A DNA stretch of 64,000 nucleotides, taken from contig NC_133121.1 of the NCBI RefSeq assembly GCF_033568475.1, positions 83,410,589 through 83,474,588 on the forward strand. Direction: 5' to 3'. Made by a program: the position numbers and the translations under genes. Positions 22,822 to 36,792 of this stretch are shown piece after piece. The first letter of the stretch is position 1, and every line of letters starts with the position of its first letter. The notes beneath the pieces are model-generated. The model was given only the letters and a program-made list of their open reading frames with translations, had not been told where the DNA came from and did not search any database. The DNA comes from Henckelia pumila. Its lineage: Eukaryota; Streptophyta; Magnoliopsida; Lamiales; Gesneriaceae.

Positions 22822-23419
22822 ATAGTTTGATCAACTGTTTGCTTGCATGTTAATCGATTCCAAGTCGACATTGGAGGTATTGATTTTGATCACTCTGATA
22901 ATTAACACATGGTAAAATCGACTAGAAATAGAATTCGGTTTCAGTGTGCGGTTTGGGAGTAAACTGAATTTTCACAAATATTTAATGCATTCAAATTTGA
23001 TTAGAATTACGAAAGATTAATCCGTTAATATTTGAATAGGTTTGATTGTTCTAGAAATAGTCCTTTGAACAAATTAGGAGAATTCTCGTGAATTAAGATT
23101 AAATCTGAGTCCTGAATCGGCTACATGTTACATGATTTGTTCGGTACCTACGTATGTCTTGGTTGTCTCGTTTTAATTAAATTTTCTTTTCAACTATTTT
23201 AATTCTTATTTCTTAAGCAGTTTTTATTATAAATTCTTATTTTATTTAAATCAAATTGCTTTTTATGATTTTGTCTAGATTAAGCTAAATAATTAATTTT
23301 TGAGAATTGACTGCAGTCCCTGTGGGATCGATACTTGGACTCTCAGTCCACTTCACTATTACTTGACCTGATATGCTTGCCAGTATATTCATATCACACC
23401 GATTTAGCCGGTCTTGGAA

Positions 23420-25513
23420 CCACCAATAAGAGTCGATCCAAATTTCAACTCTTATCATCCAAAAACCAAGTAACCAGCTTAGAAGACGGCCCTCCAACAA
23501 TCCGCCATCCAATACCCTGTTCTGCCCGATTTCTAATCTTCATCATCCTACGCCAAGTGGGGGAAATATTCTGCATAATCCGAACTGCTGCAGGGCGAAG
23601 AGATTTGAAATATCTCATAAATAAGAAACTACTCCAGAGCGACTCCACAGTACAAAATCTCACCCATAATTTGATGGAAAAGGTCGTCACTGCATCTTTA
23701 AGCCTACAAATGCCAAGCCACCTTCTGAAACCGGGAGACAAATTTTTTTTCCCAAGAGATCCAATGTATCTTCTTGGACCCCTATTTTGAACCCCAAAGA
23801 AATTTCGCACAAAACATTTCAAACCAATGAAGAATGGTCCTCGGAGGTTGCAGAACATGAAACAAATAAATAGGTATCGAACATAACACACTTTTGATCA
23901 ACACCAGCCTAGTACCAAAAGACAGATTCTCAGTTTCCCACCCCTGAAGCTTTTTACCGACGTTGGAAATAAGATGATTAAAAAAAGTGCTCTTCTGAGG
24001 GCCTAGGAAGAGTGGAGCTCCCAAATACTGAATCGAAAGAGTTCCCTCTCCAAAGCCAGTGATAGAATAATACTGCAATTTTCTCTGTTGCGAATAGTAA
24101 TTTCCAGTGATAATAACACTCTTAGCATTACTGATGAGTTGACCAGAGCACTGTTCATAATGATATAAGAAATCCCGAAGTATTTTGATCCCAGGAATGG
24201 AGCCATTAGTGAAAATAATGAGATCACCCACATAAGACAGATGTGTGAGCCTAAAAGGTCGACCAATGAGGAAGTTAAGAGTATTATGATGATCGAACAG
24301 CTGATCCAATCCTATAGAAAAATATTTGACAGCAATCACAAATAAGGAGGGAGAGATCAAATCACCTTGTCTGACCCCCCCTGTGCGAGTGAAAAAATCC
24401 CAAGAGAGTACCGTTGATTTTGATCGAAAACCAATAGTTATTGACACATCTGAGGACAAGCTGACGGACGCCATCTAAGAAACCAAAAGCACACATCATC
24501 TGGGACAAGAAATCACAATGAACTCGATCATAGGCCTTATCCATACCCAGCTTCATGATGATATTCCCTCCCCTCAAACGATAGTTCAGATGATGGACCA
24601 TCTTTTGAGCAAGAAGAATATTATATGAGATAAGTCTGCCTGCAACAAAACCACTCTGGGACGGGAAGATGATCTTAAGTAATAACCGGTTCAACCGAAG
24701 AGTGATCAGCTTAGTGATGATTTTGTTGCTCACATTACATAAACTTATCGTCCTAAAATCAGATCATCTATGGGCATCTGCAGTCTTCGGAATCAAGATC
24801 AAGGTAGTGGCCGTGAAGCTTCTAGGCAGAGGAGAACCAACCCAAAAATCACGAACTGCATCCAAAAGATCAACTTTAATAATCTCCCAGCATCTCCTAT
24901 AAAATCCCGTTGAAAAACCATCCAAACCGACAACATTATCCTCATGAAGAGATAATACACACTCGTACACCTCTTTCTCAGAGAAGGGCACCAGCATAAA
25001 GTTATTATCCGCCTCATCCAACAATACTAGAATATGATCAAAATTAGCCCGGGCAGGAGCGAAAGGTTCACTGTCAACAACTGCTCAAAGAATCTAGCTC
25101 CAGACTCCATAATCTGCGAAGGGTTATCAATAGCAATCCTATCCTCCCAAATCCTGTAAATTTTATTCCTGGAATGCCTCCGATAAACCATATTATGAAA
25201 AAGGCCGTATTTTTTTCACCATCCACAATCCACTTAGCCGCCGCCTTTTGTTTCCAGAACGCTTCCTCCATAGATAAACCAAGAGCCAGATTTGATTTTG
25301 CCGATGAAAGAGTAGCCCTTTATCTTTCGACTGAATTAAATCAAACTCCATTTCCGCTTGGACAACAGCCATATCGAGAGCCTTAACCTTATCATGCACA
25401 TTACGAAACACATCTTGGTTCCACCACTTAAGATGATTCTTGAGCCTTTTCAATTTAGTGACAAAGCGGCCGAGACCCCTCTCCCCACATGGATTATTCC
25501 AGTTCAAGCGCAC
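23420..25513 (-). pseudogene. LINE ORF2 reverse transcriptase (inactive)
   Basis: Three consecutive minus-strand frames cover the post-endonuclease linker (WWNQDVFRNVH, 25.4 kb), the RT N-terminus with LIPK (24.8 kb), and fingers and palm (SQSGFVAGRLI, KAYDRV, GGVRQGDLISPSLF, LIS-NAKS, YLGAPLF). Frameshifts lie near 25.05-25.25, 24.75 and 24.4 kb. The first catalytic motif reads KLGMDKAYD where the family has KLD, and the second reads SYVGD where the family has YADD. Two of the three metal-binding sites are therefore lost. The segment ends at the Athila-like insertion, where the exact TGGAA target duplication sits. Confidence 0.9.
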
Positions 25514-25794
25514 CGTCTACAAAAAATCTAGATGAAAAACCACATATTCTGAAACCGAAAGAACCCTGCTGGTTTAGGCATGAAAAGAGCAAAAATAAGG
25601 AAAGGTAAGTGATCTGAAGAACCCATATGAAGATGTTCAACCTTGAATGAATTAAAGAATTCCGCTCAATTAGATTAAATGAGAACTCTATCCAGTATTT
25701 TCCAAACTCTCATGTTAGTCCAAGTGAATCTTGAACCAACGAACCCAACATCTGTTAAACCAGTTGTAGTAATAAACTCATAGAACTCATGCAT

Positions 25795-26357
25795 TGTAAT
25801 GGTTCGGGTGTGTCCTTTCACAGCTCAGGGGGCCCGCAACCATTTTTGCTACTCATGGCCTTCTCCCCACCAGGCTAGGGGAGTTTTTGCCCTCCCCAGG
25901 GATCGAACCTTGTACCTCCAGGCTTAAGTACAAAGTTTTCTGATCCCTGGTACCATTGAGCTAGAGAAGGCCATGAGTAGCAAAAATGGTTGCGGGCCCC
26001 CTGAGCTGTGAAGGGATGCACCCGGACCATTAAAAAAAAGGGCGCCCTTTTTGTAATGGTCCGGGTGCGTCCCTTCATAGCTTAGGGGGCCTGCAATCAT
26101 TTTTCTACTCATGGCCTTCTCCCTACCTGGCTAGGGGAGTTTTTGCCCTCCCCAAGGATCGAACATTGTACCTCCAGGCTTAAGTACAAAGTCTTCTGGT
26201 ACTCAGGGATCAAAAAACTTTGTACTTAAGCCTGGAGGTACAAGGTTCGATCCCTGGGGAGGGCAAAAACTCCCCTAGCCAGGTAGGGAGAAGGCCATGA
26301 GTTAGAAAATGGTTGAGGGCCTCTTGAGCTGTGAAGGGACGCACCCGGACCATTACA
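25795..26357. mobile_element. Foldback element with tRNA-like promoter boxes
   Basis: The ends are TGTAATGG and CCATTACA, with an exact 5-bp duplication TGCAT at 25790-25794 and 26358-26362. It consists of two inverted-repeat units, 25795 to about 26031 and 26052-26357, joined by a palindromic aaaagggcgccctttt spacer. The second unit is a near-perfect palindrome with arms of about 150 bp. The arms contain GGTTCGATCC (plus strand 26244-26253, minus strand near 25900-25909), a match to a Pol III B box. A TAGCTCAATGG A-box-like motif lies on the minus strand near 25953-25963. This suggests a SINE-derived inverted dimer. A plain MITE is the alternative. Confidence 0.75.
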
Positions 26358-26388
26358 TGCATGCCCCCGGTCTACTAACCACACCAAG

Positions 26389-27061
26389 TGTGAGACCTCA
26401 GTTCTAAATAACTAATCTCGGATTAAACAATTAATAAAGCATACAATAATCCAAGGTCCAAACAATAATAAACAATTTCTCTTCTTTTTTAAAAAAAAAT
26501 TTTTCCTCGCGCGCAGGCTTCACCTACAGCAACATTGCTGGAGGCTAGCGCCTGCGCGAGATGCAACTCTCGTGGGCACGCGGGCTAACAAACTCGAGCC
26601 CTTGGAAGATCCTAGCGCGCGCGCGAGGTACCACCTCGCTCGTGCGCGGAAGGCCTGGGCAGAAATGCTCAGTTAAAAAAAATACTCTCGCGCTCGCTTT
26701 TGACATGCATTCAAATTCCAATTCAAATCCATTAATAAGACATACAACATGCATAAATCTAATACAAGGTAGTTCTAAAGTTATACAATTTCAAACTAGT
26801 AGAACATGCTTCAATCTAACTTATTCAAAACAATACAACAACACGAGTTCGAATACAATCTAAGTTCGATTACAAATTCGACTTCCCTAAACACCAAGTC
26901 TCACTTCTAATCGACTCAACCCTTAGCCATGCTGCCTCTGACTCGGTCCTGCCCCACCTGTTGCCAAGCACACATACAAAGACAAGACAACAGCCAGATA
27001 ATCCGGTGAGAATAACATTCCCAGTATAAAAAGACAAACATGCATATCAATTAATATATCA

Positions 27062-27093
<32 letters not shown>

Positions 27094-28435
27094 TGACAAG
27101 CAAATCCAAAAGCATTGTCTTAACTCAACTCAAATGCATAAAATGCAATGCATGTCTTTAAAAATCTGGGATTATCAAGTCTGGATAATCACAAGGTAAA
27201 GGTTCTCTGCTCTTTTCCTTTGTTGGGATCCCAAGGATTAAATATCACACAAATCACACCGACTCTCCCCTCGATGTAGATAATGCATATTTCAATCCTC
27301 TAGACTCTGAAGCAACTATATAGAGTTAAGTCGGTCATTGCAGTAAATCGCCTGCCAATGCCCCCTACTATAGTTCTCAGAACGTCTAAGTCAAAATGAA
27401 ATAAAATCCATTGGCTCAATATGAATGCAATGCAAATCATAACTCATTCAAGTAAATCAATTAACATGCAAGTATGTGATTTTTTCGGAACACTCGAATC
27501 AAGTCGGATTCGAGTCACTCGTTCCGTTCCAGTCTAAGTCGTCTTATACCTCTTTCAAATGTCGATGCTCCAACCTAGAAACAACAACAACAATATATCC
27601 ATTTAAGATTCAATCAAACTTCCTAGTCGATAATAACAGAATCGATACTATACCGACTACAATCTCTAAACGATACAACTCCTGCAACCTCGCAACTCAA
27701 CGGCCTTCAAAAGAATCTGCAAAATAAGTAATAAAGGCCCGAGATCACTATCAACATTCAAACACAAGTGAAAACGGCTCAAATCAATTCAAACCAAACT
27801 ATAGCCCAAAACTCAAACCGGTGGCATAACGACTAGATTTTGATCAAACCAAAAACGCAGACAGCATAATATCAATCCAATAAACTCAAATCAACCATCA
27901 AACAACCATAACAATCTGATTCCAACAAATCACAAAACTCATTTTTGAAAATAGGCTTCCGAAAATCATAACAATTCCGAACGACGCTCTATTCCAAAAC
28001 CGACAGAGAATAAATGACCAGAACTCTGCCAAGAACAACATACTCGAAACTCAATCGATTCTAACAACATCTAAAAAATAGAATGTATCTGATCGTATAA
28101 AAACTTACGATAGAACGAAGCTCTCGCAGCCGTGATCGCTAATCTGTCTTCAAAAATAAATTCTAACGGACGGATCGAGCTCGGGAAGAAATCTGGAAGC
28201 TTGGAAGCTCAAAGGGGGCGGATCTAATGGAGGAGAGGCGTGCACGGGAGAAGGAGTGGTGAAGAAGACAAGTCCAAGTGCCTTAAATATCTAATAAATC
28301 CACTATTTGCATTTTAGTCCCTAAAAAATTCAAAATTTGCAAAAAGGACCCTGATCAAAATCAAGTCGGCTCTTGAACTCTGTAATCTCCGATTATCTCA
28401 AATAAAGTCAATTAAGATAAATTTGGGGCGTTACA
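26389..28435 (-). mobile_element. Solo LTR, gypsy-type, 2,047 bp
   Basis: In element orientation it runs TGTAACGCCCC to AGGTCTCACA, with the exact target duplication CCAAG at 26384-26388 and 28436-28440. There is no internal repeat or polymerase reading frame, so it is a solo LTR left by recombination between two LTRs. It contains a CpG-rich block (26505-26700) and an (AT)n run at about 27067-27091. Confidence 0.88.
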
Positions 28436-28865
28436 CCAAGAGAATGACCTAATGGTTATGCATTAATATTAAAATCACCTCCAACTATCCAAGGACAACC
28501 ATCAGTGGGTTTACAATCCAGAAGACCCTCCAAGAGAAATCTACGGTCTCTCCTGTTGCACTTAGCATAGACAATAGACAAATAAATAGCAGTTTGAAAA
28601 GGCCAGAAGAGACTTCACATGCAAGAACTGCTCATGACCAACAACCACCGATACCGAGATATCAAGTGTATGCTAAAACCAAATTTTTCTACTCGAATTA
28701 GAAATAACCAAGGAGAACCCAAATTTTTATTCATCCATTATTGGTCTATTTGTCTCTTGGGCTCAAGAACAGCTAGAAAAATAAGTGGATTAGTGTCCTT
28801 CAAAAATTTAATCCGTCTCTGAGCTGCTTTATTACCAATCACACGGACATTTCAAATAAGACCAT

Positions 28866-30517
28866 TCATTGATAATTATCAGAGGGAACCGAACCTTGAT
28901 TGTTTAGATCTTTCCGAGATCCCATAGGAGGCCCTGATTTGTATCTTTTGGGTGGACGACCAGGCCTTGTCTTATTCGGTTTATCCCCTTGGACAATTTG
29001 GTTATCACCTGTTATAGTTTCAGTGATGGTAATGCATTTATCCACTCCCACCTTGGCGCTTAGCTCATCTACCCGAACAATAGACATCATTGGTTCGAGC
29101 ACCTGCTCACCTTGCTCACGAATATGATCAGATTGTATCTCAACATTATTCTTCACTTGGGCAGAAGGATATCCTTGTGGCAGATGTGGGTCAAGACCAG
29201 CAACACCAAATTCGAGATATTTAGTCGATACATCGCTTTTCTTCTCACTACCATTCCTAGCCGAACTACCTCCGCCTCCTCCAAACCATCTTCCAAAAAC
29301 ACACCATCCACCCATTTTCCAGCCCATAAACCATCATTTTTTGGGTTCCAAAACCCAGCTGGATATTCAGATATCACCAAGTCTCTAGCTAACACCGGGT
29401 CTTCGTCGAGAGCAACTAGAGGAACAAATCTATTTGAACTTTGTCCCCCTGCAGATCCGCAGGAATTTGCATCGGTTCCTTCTCCATATTCACCTTCTCC
29501 TTCCCCTTGTTAGAACCCACACGTTGCCACTCCAACCGAGGGGTGGCAGCCTCCTTACCATGTTCCAAATCCCCTTCAATAGCTTTTTCTCTTTTTTGAT
29601 TAATCACCTCTCTCAAATCAACATTTTTGCGAAGCGGTTTGCGAGCCGGCTTGGGGTTCTTCCCATTTGCATAACATTCCTACACAATATGCCTAACATG
29701 AAAGCAAATCAAGAAATATTTTGGTAAATTCTCGTAAGAAACACGCTGCTCTATAATTTTATTACCCATCCCAATAAATATTTTTTAATCAATGGCTTCA
29801 AATAATCAACTTCAATACATACCCTAGCCAAGGTAAGGCGTTCTTCCTTCGAGGTTAACTCATCCATTTTTAAAGGCTTCCCAACAATATGAGCCACTGA
29901 AAATAAGTATTGCCTAGAAAATAGAGAAATCGGAAGATCCGAGAATCTCACCCAAATGGGAACCACTGAAATTTCTCGCTGATAATCAAAGGAGGGGCTC
30001 CACTGAAAATAAGTATTGCCTAGCAAATAGAGAAATCGGAAGATCCGAGAATCTCACCCAAATGGGAACCACTGAAATTTCTCGCTGATAATCAAAGGAG
30101 GGGCTCCATTTGAACACTCGAAGAAGATAACCTTGTAAGAACCAGCGTCTCTTTCCTAAAAAATGAGCCATATCCTCTTATAGCTTGAAACAATGAAGGG
30201 AAAACCCAACCTCAAGAACTTGATAGAATATGGACCCGAGAAACCAACGACCGAGAATTCCTGCAACGTCTTATCCTTAGTTGGCCATCCACCCGAGAAT
30301 TTTCCATTCAGAGTGAAGGGATGGGCTTTACTCATGTCCTGGACCTCGTCCTCGGAGAAGAAAATGCCCGGAGCATTTTTGTACAACACTATATTCTTCG
30401 GAGATGATGACATGAAGGCAGCAGCGTAAGTTTTTCTCCCCCCATCAGGCGGATCAGGCTCCGAAACCGATGTGCCTCCATGGGGAAGATGAACGCTCCT
30501 AGGGTTTCCTTCATTCA
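28866..30517 (-). pseudogene. LINE ORF1 (DUF4283-type nucleic-acid-binding protein)
   Basis: The likely start is the ATG at about 30517 (MNEGNPRSVHLPHGG). The frame gives an N-terminal region with TYAAAFMSS and GKFSGGWPT, then a DUF4283-like core (VFKWSPSFDYQREISVVPIWVR, LARVCIEVDYLKPL), then a basic Pro/Lys-rich tail (RPGRPPKRYK) ending at 28866. ORF1 proteins of plant L1 elements bind the element RNA. A 106-bp tandem duplication at 29894-30105 shifts the frame inside the core. Additional frame breaks lie near 29.75 and 29.4 kb. A zinc-knuckle region is expected between the core and the tail; I see only a degraded trace near 29.7 kb. Confidence 0.8.
29894..30105. repeat. 106-bp tandem duplication inside LINE ORF1
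   Basis: The unit 29894-29999 is repeated at 30000-30105, with only about one difference visible (tagaaaat versus tagcaaat). 106 is not a multiple of three, so the duplication shifts the ORF1 frame. The near identity says the duplication is much younger than the LINE. Confidence 0.95.
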
Positions 30518-30560
30518 TGGAGAGAAATTTTTCCCAACTTAACGTCGTCAATGAAGCACA

Positions 30561-31747
30561 TAGATGGAAAAAGCTCACACACATATCACTTGTTAGCCTT
30601 ACGTGATGAAAATATATCAAATTTGATGGAGTCGGTCGAACATAAATAAATGCATTGAGAGAAGGAAGTACAAACAAAAAAGTTAGAACACATATTACAT
30701 ATACATCGTGGTGTCCATAACCAAAATCAAAATTTCTTGTCGAAACATAAAATCTCTAATCTCTCATCCAAGTAAATCAAGCAAGAGTCAAAATAAAAAG
30801 GGACTTACCTCTCACGATCATCGATTTCTCGTCCCTTTGTGTAGATTTTCTATTTTCTTTTATTTGAAAGTGAGGCTTAAGGTTTTTTTCCAAAATGAGT
30901 ACAGGGTTTTCTGTCGCAATGTATGGGATGAATTGACGATGAAGATGAAACTTGAATAAGTTTAAGCCTGGGTGGGTTTTCTTGTCAGACTAGTGGTGAG
31001 TTCTTTCACTAATTGAGCATGGGTTTAGACCCATTATTGATTTCATGGGTAAAACTCTATGCTGATTGTTGATTCAGCGTGAGAAGGTTTTCATCGGGTA
31101 AACTCTGTCGCCTTTAAGAATTGATCGCGATGCATGCTACAACCCACAAAAATTACTTTTTGGTAATTGCAGGAGTGACAACTACTCACCTGAATTGGCT
31201 AATTATCCGAATCTTTTCAAACTGGGTAATCTCATTTATTTGGCTACATCAATATCTACTACACTACGTTTAAAATGAAAATTTATAATACATAAATTTA
31301 TACTTCATATTATAATTTAGAAAACGTCTGTGTGAAACAGTCTCACTTATCTATGTTATTTTTTATGAGACAGTCTATGGATCTACGTCCATGAGACAAG
31401 TCAACCTCATCCAAAATTACTGCAAAAAAACAATATTTTCGACATGAAAAATAATAATTATATGTAAGTCTTACCTAACAAGAGAAGTCGATCCTACTGT
31501 CCATTGATCCAATAATCATACTTGATCAAAAAACATGGATGCAATTTTTTCATCCAACGAATCCAATAAAATCAGTTATCCTCGTGTCCAGCGCGGATTA
31601 AGCAATCCTGCTGCTGAGTGTCAATAGAGAGGTGACTGGTCAATCTGAGACCCATTCCTCCTCTCGGACCACTCTCCATACTTCTCTCTCTCTCTCATCG
31701 TTTCTCTCTCCGCGAATCTCAGGCTCCGATCCCCGATCGCCGCCAGG
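30561..31747. other. Spacer upstream of LCB2
   Basis: No gene is seen. The LINE 5' end lies in the first part. A decayed piece of the GAGACAGTCTCAC-type foldback repeat is at about 31322-31420. A (CT)n-rich leader at 31675-31715 lies just before the LCB2 ATG and is probably its 5' UTR. Confidence 0.6.
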
Positions 31748-35555
<3,808 letters not shown>

Positions 35556-36002
35556 AGATTTATGACTTCTTGGAGATCGTTGTCTCGTCTCCATAAGGAG
35601 ATTCAGCAGTGTCTTCTGAAATTTTGTTTGTTTTCTGTACAGGGGAGTAGCATACTGCATTTCTTGTGTAACTGCAACACATTATTTATAGCTGAATCCA
35701 TAAATATGTGTGGTTTTTTAATATAGTACTACCCTGCATTTCCAAAAGGTTTGATCTAACTTCTTGTTTCACAACACAGAGGTTGCATGCCTGGAATTTG
35801 ATCCGACACTGCCGTAACTTTTGACTATGCTAAATTCTATTTAAAAAGAATTCTCATCTCAAATGGAAGTTTTAAAATATTTTTTGGAATTCCCATTTTT
35901 GCAACCCAAGCATGAAGCATTTGTTTCCTGGTGAAGGCCGTGAGATCTTTATGATTCCTGAGACTTGGTTGTTTGTGTACCGTTAATTTTGAAATGCATT
36001 TA
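35556..36002. other. LCB2 3' UTR and spacer
   Basis: Contains the LCB2 3' UTR (a candidate poly(A) region lies near 35690-35710) and AT-rich spacer. No gene is seen. Confidence 0.6.
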
Positions 36003-36792
36003 GGTTGTGCTTGGATTGAGGTATTTGGATTTGTCTGAGAATTTCAAATCAGTGGATTTTCAAATTAATTGATTTGAATCATTTTCTTCTTAAATCTCTT
36101 GCTTGGTGGATGAACATAAAACTTTAAAATTGATTTGTCCTTGTGCTGATCGAACACAGCAGATACAGAAACGCCGTCGAACAATCGGTCATGTCATCCC
36201 CCACAACCCCCTGTGGCTCATCTTCTGCACCAAATTAATCGGTACAAAATTGATTTTGGCCACGGTTTTGCCCTCGAACAAACTATTCAACAACCTGAAA
36301 ACCATGAACAAGGCGAGGGCCATGACCGTGCCCGATTTGAACTTGAAAAAGGACTAATCGCGGCTTGATTCCTTCAACAACATCTCAACCCGATCAATTT
36401 TCTTGGTTCTGGACAACTTTTTTACAATATTGGAGGAGACCGTAGTGGCGTCGGATGTCTTCATGGTCTCGAGTTTCTTGGACGCATTGTCGATAGTGGA
36501 TTTGAGGGATTTGTAGGAGGAAGTACAGTAGATGAGTCGCCACGAGATGACTTCGCAAACCCGTGCGGTGCAGGGGAATTCCCAACCACCGTGAGGCTCG
36601 GAATATCTGAAGCTTGAAGAAAGCGAAGTGGAGAAGATTTTAAATCAGCGGCTATGGCTAAGGATTTAAATCCGCTGAAAACTAGGGTAATATATCCATG
36701 GCCCAAATCAATTGATTTGAGATTTCAAATCTATGGGTCACCCAATCAATTGGAGTGGATTTGGGCTGATTTGGATCCATCCAAGCAGGGCC
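36003..36792. mobile_element. Harbinger-like element carrying a gene fragment
   Basis: The left end GGTTGTGCTTGGATTGAGG and the inverted right end (minus strand GGCCCTGCTTGGATGGATCC) form an imperfect terminal inverted repeat. Subterminal AAATC/GATTT motifs occur on both sides. The flanking trinucleotides are TTA on the left and GTA on the right, an imperfect match to the TTA-type duplication of PIF/Harbinger elements. The middle is a TMCO1-like pseudogene. Confidence 0.55.
36095..36640 (-). pseudogene. Processed pseudogene of a TMCO1-like ER calcium channel
   Basis: Minus-strand translation gives SYKSLKSTIDNASKKLETMK, then TKKIDRVEMLLKESSRD, a stop, then FKFKSGTVMALALF, LFNSLFEGKTVAKI and QKMSHRGLWG. 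This is the core of TMCO1 (calcium load-activated calcium channel), an ER membrane protein. The coding signal continues for about 500 bp with no intron. There is a frame change near the N-terminus, an in-frame TAG after KESSRD, and another break after SHRGLW. It cannot encode a working channel. It lies within Harbinger-like ends. Confidence 0.82.

Larger units (their letters stand above)
8915..23414 (+). mobile_element. Athila-like LTR retrotransposon with gag remnant only
   Basis: The 5' LTR is 8915-10273 and the internal region is 10274-12725. The 3' LTR starts at 12726 and is interrupted by a copia element (13300-22542), ending at 23414. The perfect 5-bp target duplication TGGAA flanks it at 8910-8914 and 23415-23419. 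The primer-binding sequence TGGCGCCGTTGCCGGGGA and a polypurine tract AAGTATGGGGGTGT against the 3' LTR are typical of Athila and Tat elements. The internal region is only 2.45 kb and has no pol, so it is a non-autonomous gag-only form. It would have depended on an autonomous relative for reverse transcription and integration. Confidence 0.93.
12726..23414 (+). repeat. 3' LTR of the Athila-like element, split by the copia insertion
   Basis: The left part is 12726-13299 and the right part is 22548-23414, with the copia element and its duplicated GCTAC target between them. Joined length is about 1.44 kb. A TATA box (tataaata, 13225-13232) is intact. The right part carries a 37-bp inverted copy and a 35-bp direct duplication at 22716-22821 that are absent from the 5' LTR. 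Confidence 0.92.
25530..28865 (-). pseudogene. LINE ORF2 endonuclease, interrupted twice
   Basis: The N-terminal half is at 28865-28441 on the minus strand. It contains NVRVIGNKAAQRR (family WNVRG), LAVLEPK and the core PWIVGGDFN, with several in-frame stops. The C-terminal half is at about 25789-25530 and contains FYEFITTTGLTDVGFVGS, FTWTN and GSSDHLPF, the apurinic-type endonuclease SDH motif. Between them lie a solo LTR (26389-28435) and a foldback element (25795-26357) separated by a 31-bp strip. That strip still reads as LINE coding sequence between GHSLG and MHEF. The ORF2 start ATG is just below the ORF1 stop, as in a bicistronic LINE. Confidence 0.85.
1..30560 (-). mobile_element. L1-type LINE, split by four insertions
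   Basis: This is the oldest layer of the left half of the window. Read on the minus strand, it runs ORF1 (about 30517-28866), ORF2 endonuclease (28865-28441 then about 25789-25530), reverse transcriptase (25513-23420), zf-RVT zinc finger (8914-8620) and RNase H (1028-164). Removing the insertions at 1029-8619, 8915-23414, 25795-26357 and 26389-28435 leaves about 5.8 kb, a normal full length for a plant L1-like element. The protein signal resumes on the far side of every insertion. The 3' end and poly(A) are not recognised and may lie before position 1. The 5' edge, near 30.56-30.7 kb, is not precisely defined. Several stops, frameshifts and lost catalytic residues show that it is dead. Confidence 0.9.

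Noticed and set aside
25860..26280. A tRNA gene
   Set aside because: A and B box-like motifs occur, but no cloverleaf with acceptor stem can be drawn, and the motifs lie in inverted copies in a mobile element.
36103..36706. A working TMCO1-like gene on the minus strand
   Set aside because: No introns, an in-frame TAG after KESSRD, and frame changes at both ends of the core. It is a pseudogene.
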